Source: Clostridiales bacterium (GTDB lineage Bacteria > Bacillota > Clostridia > WRLR01). Taken from it: a DNA stretch of 5,157 nt. Each line of letters opens with the position of its first letter. The first letter of the stretch is position 1. Of the stretch, positions 1 to 5,157 are shown one piece after another. Below the pieces are notes generated by a model, which worked only from the letters and a program-made list of their open reading frames with translations, made no database searches and was not told the origin of the DNA. The stretch lies in NCBI GenBank assembly GCA_031263625.1, contig JAISFK010000142.1, forward strand, positions 1-5,157, read 5' to 3'. Made by a program: the position numbers and the translations under genes.

Positions 1-2455
<2,455 letters not shown>

Positions 2456-2537
2456 GCACGCCCCCCAAAACGCAAATTCGGCAAGCCGCCGGGCCGCCCA
2501 GGCCGCTGGCGCCCCGCCGACAACCATCAGGCGCCAA

Positions 2538-2573
2538 GCTTGGCGGCTGGCCGCCCGCCGACGGCCGCCAAGC
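2538..2573 (-). other. Hairpin in the kinase mRNA leader
   Basis: A perfect 10-bp inverted repeat (2538-2547 with 2564-2573, GCTTGGCGGC and its complement) with a 16-nt loop lies in the predicted 5' untranslated region of the kinase mRNA. Overlapping it are a 12-bp palindrome GCCAAGCTTGGC (2533-2544) and a direct repeat GCCGACGGCC (2557-2566 and 2572-2581, 15 bp apart). The leader is therefore strongly structured. No known riboswitch is recognised, and there is no T-tract that would make it an attenuator. Confidence 0.45.
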
Positions 2574-2601
2574 CGACGGCCAAATAAGAACATTTTATCA
2601 T

Positions 2602-2630
2602 ATTGTATAGCTTTTTGGGGCGGCTGTAAA
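2602..2630 (-). promoter_or_regulatory. Sigma70-type promoter for the histidine kinase
   Basis: On the minus strand, a -35 box TTTACA (2630-2625) is followed by exactly 17 nt and a -10 box TACAAT (2607-2602). Each matches the consensus at five of six positions. The -10 lies in a short AT-rich patch within GC-rich surroundings. Transcription would start near 2595, giving a leader of about 140 nt before the ATG at 2455. A second possible -10 (TATGAT) overlaps just downstream. Confidence 0.65.
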
Positions 2631-2881
2631 GCGCGAGGCGCACGGGGCGAACGCGCGAACGCGCACGAGGCGCGCGAGAGAGGGCGAAAGATTGTCCGCA
2701 TGCCCGCGCGGAAGTCCGGGGGAAGCTGGCGATGAAAGCGAACTCGGCGGTTTGGCGGTTTGAGATTTTTTTGTGGCTTTATGCAAATTGCAGAAAGCCG
2801 CTCTCATTTGCGCTGTGTGCGGGACGCATTGAAAGAGCCCCGCAAATTCCCATAAATTCCAGCAAATTCCCATTCGCCATA
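2631..2881. other. Intergenic region between divergent kinase and AbiE-like operon
   Basis: No convincing gene is visible. The left part (to about 2730) is GC-rich, with short repeats such as CGAACGCG twice near 2648-2662. From about 2740 base composition falls clearly. A small reading frame at 2732-2908 (58 codons) has a GGGGGAAG sequence 6 nt before its ATG. However, its product has no recognisable domain, and it ends across the promoter of the next operon, so I do not call it a gene. A run of seven T at 2766-2772 is not preceded by a good stem, so no terminator is called. Confidence 0.5.
2842..2873 (+). repeat. Phased AAATTCC direct repeats upstream of the AbiE-like promoter
   Basis: AAATTCC occurs three times at exactly 10-bp spacing (2844-2850, 2854-2860, 2864-2870). 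The outer two copies sit in the longer shared string GCAAATTCCCAT (2842-2853 and 2862-2873). The set ends about 9 bp before the -35 box of the operon. One repeat per helical turn next to a promoter is typical of a regulator-binding site. An AbiEi-like winged-helix protein would be the natural candidate, but that is inference. Confidence 0.45.
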
Positions 2882-2909
2882 TTGACAGCAAGCCCACTTT
2901 TAACATAAT
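2882..2909 (+). promoter_or_regulatory. Sigma70-type promoter of the AbiE-like operon
   Basis: A perfect -35 box TTGACA (2882-2887) is followed by 16 nt and CATAAT (2904-2909), which has five of six bases of the -10 consensus. An alternative ATAATA is at 17 nt spacing. Transcription would start near 2916, only a few bases before the first reading frame of the operon. Either the first product has almost no leader, or its real start lies further in, after the GGGAGG at 2929-2934. Confidence 0.65.
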
Positions 2910-3084
2910 ATTAGAGTATGCTTGCAATGGGAGGCGGCGAACGCTCTGGCCAATGGGAGCTTGCAGACCGCGCTGAACAGTAGCGGCGGCGTTATCGTCA
3001 CGGCTCGACAGGGAGCGAACGCGGGCGTCGCGCATTACGAACTTCTTCGCGGCATGAAGTCCGGCGAGTTGGAGCGGATTAGCC

Positions 3085-3096
3085 GAGGCATATATG
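3085..3096 (+). promoter_or_regulatory. Possible internal ribosome-binding site and ATG at the frameshift
   Basis: GAGG (3085-3088) sits 5 nt before an ATG (3094-3096) exactly where the antitoxin similarity switches frames. It could allow reinitiation and separate production of a 77-residue second half (3094-3327). The site may be chance, since GAGG is also simply the codons for Arg-Gly of the conserved RGIY motif. Confidence 0.3.
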
Positions 3097-3260
3097 TTGC
3101 CGAGCGAACTGGACGATGCGATGCGCGCCGCACATCTGCGCCGCCCGAAGATGATATTCTCCCACGATTCGGCTCTGCCACTCTACGGCTTGGCCGACCG
3201 CCACCCTATTAGCCATATGGAAGCCCTGTTGCGAACGGCGCGGCCGTTCAATGAACAAGT

Positions 3261-3266
3261 AGGAGG
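3261..3266 (+). promoter_or_regulatory. Strong ribosome-binding site for the compact antitoxin
   Basis: AGGAGG lies 8 nt before the ATG at 3275. It fixes that start over later ones and lets the compact antitoxin be translated even though the upstream gene's frames are broken. Confidence 0.75.
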
Positions 3267-3274
3267 CGCGTTCA

Positions 3275-3715
3275 ATGCGCGTGAACACTCGCAGCAATTA
3301 TACGTCCAACCGGGAATGGTTTCATGATGTCTTGCGGGGCAAGAACGTCGTGCTCAGCCATACCTCAGCGTTGGAGTGCCTGGGCCAGTTCGTCGGCTAT
3401 GCGAACGAAGACCAAATCGACGTGTACGCCACGGATCGGCAGCCTATCGAGAATATCAACTGGAACATCGTTGACAGCTTTGACGGCTTGGATATAGTCA
3501 CTGTCGGCGGCTTGCGGTGCACGTCAATGAGCCAGACCGTGAACGACATGCTCCGCGACTATGGCCTTATTGACGAGCCTTCGCTCATTCAGGGGCTTGC
3601 CGACTACTATTACAGCAACGGGGAGAGCTTTGGCGGGCTGGCGATAGCCCCGCAGCACGCCGACCGATTTAACGCCATTAAGGGCTGGGCGATTGAGTAT
3701 TATGACTATGCTTAA
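3275..3715 (+). CDS. Compact AbiEi-like antitoxin lacking the winged-helix domain
   Basis: A 146-residue protein with a perfect AGGAGG site. After a short polar N-terminus it begins WFHDVLRGKNVVLSHTSALE, where the SHxSAL core (28-33) repeats the IFSHDSAL motif of the broken antitoxin just upstream. The rest matches the pattern of the AbiEi C-terminal domain: a beta-rich section, then DIVTVGGLRCTSMSQTVNDML (73-93), corresponding to the 'V...s..rTi.DmL' segment of the family, and a C-terminal helical part. The N-terminal DNA-binding winged helix of full-length AbiEi (usually well over 200 residues) is absent. Its stop (3713-3715) lies inside the next gene, indicating coupled translation with the toxin, as expected for an antitoxin. 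The likely role is neutralising the nucleotidyltransferase in the cytoplasm. Assignment rests on motif pattern and neighbourhood. Confidence 0.75.
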   Translation: MRVNTRSNYTSNREWFHDVLRGKNVVLSHTSALECLGQFVGYANEDQIDVYATDRQPIENINWNIVDSFDGLDIVTVGGLRCTSMSQTVNDMLRDYGLIDEPSLIQGLADYYYSNGESFGGLAIAPQHADRFNAIKGWAIEYYDYA

Positions 3716-4598
3716 ACTGACAGGCAGCGAGAAGCTGATGTATGACGTTATAGCCGCGCTTGAGAATGGCGGCGTGCCTGTCGTCTATAAGGGCGCGATG
3801 ATAACGAAGCTGATTCTGAACGAAAATCATTTCGACGACTTCGCGCGTGAAACGCAGGACATAGACGCAAGCTGGGCGGGCGCGAGCAACCCGCCGATGG
3901 AGCAGCTTGCGGATATGTTAAACCGCGCCGTTGCCAAACTGGAACTGGCTGCCATTGTCAAGCGCGCGTATGGTGGGCAAAAGTCCGCAGGTTTTATCAT
4001 AGTTGACGCCGGCGGCAACGAGAAGCTCTCCATCGACATAGATATGCGCCGCGCAATTGACAGCTGCACTTACCAGTATGGGAATGTGACATTTATGGGC
4101 GCGACGCCCGGCAATGTCATCGCCGACAAGATTAGCGCGATCTCGACTGACAAAGTGTTCCGGCGCGCCAAGGATTTGATTGACCTATATGCGCTGGCGC
4201 ACTGCGTGACCATTAAGACCGCCGACATTCGCGCAATCTGGGAACGCGAGAGTCGCGCGATTGAGAGCTTTGACGCGTTCAGAAACCGTCTGGACGATTT
4301 GAAGCATGCCTATAAAATGTTGAGACGCTTAACCGCGAAGCCGGACTTTGACAAACTCTACGGCTATTTGACACACTTTCTGGCTCCGTTCATCGAGGCG
4401 CGGGAGGCAGACCTTGTTTGGAGCAGCGGTTTAGGAGACTGGGCAGACGATAAGGCGCGGAACAATCCGACAGCAAAAAACGCGCGACAGCCGGACTTTA
4501 TCGGGCATCTGCACGGCCTCAAGGCGAAAGCCGATAAAGAAAACACAAACAACCATCAACCACCCAAACAGCACGATAAATCAGACACTGAACATTAA
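3702..4598 (+). CDS. abiEii: AbiEii/AbiGii-family nucleotidyltransferase toxin
   Basis: A 298-residue protein from ATG 3702, close to the size of known AbiEii toxins (about 300). Conserved nucleotidyltransferase motifs are visible: KGAMITK (30-36) in place of the usual GG-type turn; RETQDIDASW with the metal-binding pair Asp53/Asp55; SIDIDMR with Asp112/Asp114; and the downstream ADKISAI with Lys143 and RRAKDLIDLYAL (154-165) with Lys157, Asp158 and Asp161, typical of this family. AbiEii proteins are cytoplasmic NTP-using toxins; related ones modify tRNA acceptor ends and stop growth, causing abortive phage infection. The tail (from about 250) is polar and probably disordered. The start overlaps the antitoxin by 14 bp. 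ATG 3708 and TTG 3693 (with AAGGG 8 nt upstream) are alternatives. Codon use is less GC-biased at third positions than in the kinase, suggesting horizontal acquisition. Confidence 0.88.
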   Translation: MTMLKLTGSEKLMYDVIAALENGGVPVVYKGAMITKLILNENHFDDFARETQDIDASWAGASNPPMEQLADMLNRAVAKLELAAIVKRAYGGQKSAGFIIVDAGGNEKLSIDIDMRRAIDSCTYQYGNVTFMGATPGNVIADKISAISTDKVFRRAKDLIDLYALAHCVTIKTADIRAIWERESRAIESFDAFRNRLDDLKHAYKMLRRLTAKPDFDKLYGYLTHFLAPFIEAREADLVWSSGLGDWADDKARNNPTAKNARQPDFIGHLHGLKAKADKENTNNHQPPKQHDKSDTEH

Positions 4599-4605
4599 TG
4601 TCTGA
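4581..4605 (+). other. Small hairpin spanning the toxin stop codon
   Basis: A perfect 7-bp inverted repeat (TCAGACA 4581-4587 with TGTCTGA 4599-4605) has an 11-nt loop that ends with the toxin's TAA stop. It may help protect the 3' end of the message, or be chance. It is not itself a terminator. Confidence 0.25.
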
Positions 4606-4633
4606 ATAGCGCAGCCCAACAAGCCGATCATCC

Positions 4634-4682
4634 AACGCCCCCGGCGCGTTTCCTCAACGGGACGCGCCGGGGGCGTTTTTGT
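4634..4682 (+). terminator. Intrinsic terminator of the AbiE-like operon
   Basis: A perfect 16-bp GC-rich stem (4634-4649 with 4662-4677) with a 12-nt loop merges into a T-rich tail (TTTTTGTT from 4676). It starts 35 nt after the toxin stop, which supports the toxin as the last gene of the operon. The left side lacks a matching A-tract, so it looks one-directional. Confidence 0.9.
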
Positions 4683-4714
4683 TTGCCAAAAATCAATATC
4701 GGAGGTTCGATCCA

Positions 4715-5157
4715 ATGCATGAATACGCCAACGCGACGCCCTATACGCGCGTGAGCGACAAGTTCGAGTATTTTCTCGAAGGCCTTGAGCCGTTGCAGGA
4801 TCTCTTTCGCCTGCCCCCAAAGCCCGTCGCACTGCCCGCGCAAATCGGCGATGCCAGCCGCATGCCGCTCAAGAACTTCTTGATTTCTTTGATTATTGTC
4901 GATAACTACCTATTAATGGTAAATTCAAATGCTCGTCAGTATAAGAACTGTGTCTGTCAGCAATATTTGCGGCCGGAGCGCACGCCGATCACGAGAGCGT
5001 GCGCTCCGGCCGTCCAGCGCATGGCCTTACGGGTACGACGGCCTCAGCCGATAGTGACAAAAATGGAAAAGGCTGATATAATCTCTGTGTGCCCCAAATC
5101 GCGCGCGTTTTGGCGCGGGCGGGCATTTGCAGGGCTTTGCGGGATGCTGTGGGGCCG
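4715..5157 (+). CDS. Weakly supported reading frame, runs off right edge
   Basis: An ATG at 4715 follows GGAGG by 9 nt, and the frame stays open for 147 codons to the window edge. The first 60 or so codons have GC-rich third positions like a real gene of this genome. Beyond about codon 65 the product turns into a Cys/Arg/Pro-rich stretch that crosses a long inverted repeat and a strong promoter, which argues against coding there. No domain is recognised. The opposite strand over 4683-4909 encodes an equally plausible amphipathic helix in a codon-aligned frame (with LKAFEKILELV), but it has only a TTG start and reads into the terminator. The block may be the remnant of a gene on either strand, left near the AbiE module. 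I would not assign a function. Confidence 0.25.
   Translation, partial: MHEYANATPYTRVSDKFEYFLEGLEPLQDLFRLPPKPVALPAQIGDASRMPLKNFLISLIIVDNYLLMVNSNARQYKNCVCQQYLRPERTPITRACAPAVQRMALRVRRPQPIVTKMEKADIISVCPKSRAFWRGRAFAGLCGMLWG
4970..5012. repeat. Long perfect inverted repeat without T-tract
   Basis: The arms 4971-4985 (GGCCGGAGCGCACGC) and 4997-5011 are perfect complements over 15 bp, 16 bp with the flanking C4970-G5012 pair, around an 11-nt loop. Neither strand has a run of T after the stem, so it is not a classical intrinsic terminator. It could be a dispersed palindromic element, a protein-binding site or the end of a transcript. Confidence 0.7.
5054..5082 (+). promoter_or_regulatory. Near-consensus extended -10 promoter reading off the right edge
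   Basis: GTGACA (5054-5059, five of six of the -35 consensus) is followed by 17 nt and a perfect TATAAT (5077-5082), with TG one base before it (5074-5075) as in extended -10 promoters. Start would be near 5089. The remaining 68 bases show no ATG with a clear ribosome-binding site, so the gene, or a small RNA, lies beyond the window. Confidence 0.75.

Larger units (their letters stand above)
2922..3327 (+). pseudogene. AbiEi-like antitoxin with winged helix, frameshifted and truncated
   Basis: Two reading frames together resemble the first part of an AbiEi-family antitoxin. The first (from TTG 2922) gives a winged-helix-like stretch ending in SGELERISRGIY, the usual end of the AbiEi DNA-binding domain. 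At 3093-3097 the similarity moves to the next frame (+1), which continues LPSELDD, then IFSHDSALPLYGLADRHP, the family's conserved central motif. After about residue 45 of the second frame the expected C-terminal part is missing, and the frame ends at 3327 after overlapping the next gene. There is also no good ATG in the first frame; ATG 2953 is out of frame, hinting at another small indel. Instead of decay, the two halves might be separate proteins: ATG 3094 has GAGG 5 nt upstream. A sequencing error is also possible. Intact homologues silence their own operon and neutralise AbiEii. Confidence 0.6.

Noticed and set aside
2761..2775. Run of seven T that might mark a terminator
   Set aside because: The sequence before it (GGCGGTTT repeated) does not form a stable stem.
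2732..2908. 58-codon plus-strand frame with a GGGGGAAG site 6 nt upstream
   Set aside because: The product has no recognisable domain, and the frame runs through the AAATTCC repeats and the operon promoter; I keep it only as a remark.
2598..3035. 145-codon minus-strand open frame across the intergenic region
   Set aside because: It covers the AbiE-like promoter and the winged-helix coding part, overlaps the kinase promoter, and has no known domain.
3827..4069. Minus-strand open frames inside the toxin gene (also 4364-4552)
   Set aside because: They are antisense to conserved nucleotidyltransferase motifs, which are clearly on the plus strand.

Overview
The window is bacterial DNA with two unrelated parts and a mostly non-coding right edge. 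The left half is strongly GC-rich, with a high share of G/C at third codon positions. The middle is visibly less GC-rich. The sensor kinase architecture, a soluble ligand-like domain followed by seven helices, a coiled coil and a histidine kinase, is common in Spirochaetota and also occurs in other Gram-negative groups. A GC-rich, anaerobe-like host, possibly a spirochaete, is my guess only; no marker gene here fixes the taxon.

Layout. Positions 1-2455 (minus strand) hold the first 818 codons of a membrane sensor histidine kinase that leaves the window on the left, inside its ATP-binding domain. Its promoter (2602-2630) and a roughly 140-base structured leader lie to its right. Between its N-box and G1 box sits an approximately 100-residue Gly/Ser/Ala/Asp-rich insert built from 15-residue repeats. 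From 2631 to about 2881 there is no convincing gene. A short set of phased AAATTCC repeats and a sigma70-type promoter then precede a rightward toxin-antitoxin-like operon of the AbiE (type IV) kind. The operon holds a broken AbiEi-like antitoxin with a winged-helix N-terminus (2922-3327, two frames), a short AbiEi-like antitoxin without a winged helix (3275-3715), and an AbiEii-like nucleotidyltransferase toxin (3702-4598). The genes overlap, suggesting translational coupling. A 16-bp-stem intrinsic terminator (4634-4682) closes the operon.

Beyond the terminator (4683-5157) there is one weakly supported reading frame with a good ribosome-binding site, a perfect 15-bp inverted repeat without a T-tract, and a near-consensus extended -10 promoter that fires off the right edge.

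How the parts work. The kinase probably senses an extracytoplasmic ligand and passes phosphate to a receiver domain, either fused beyond the edge or in a partner. The AbiE module probably protects against phage by abortive infection, or stabilises its locus. The toxin would be neutralised by the compact antitoxin, while DNA-binding autoregulation normally supplied by the winged helix may be lost or moved to a separate polypeptide. The tandem antitoxin arrangement is the most interesting feature in the window.
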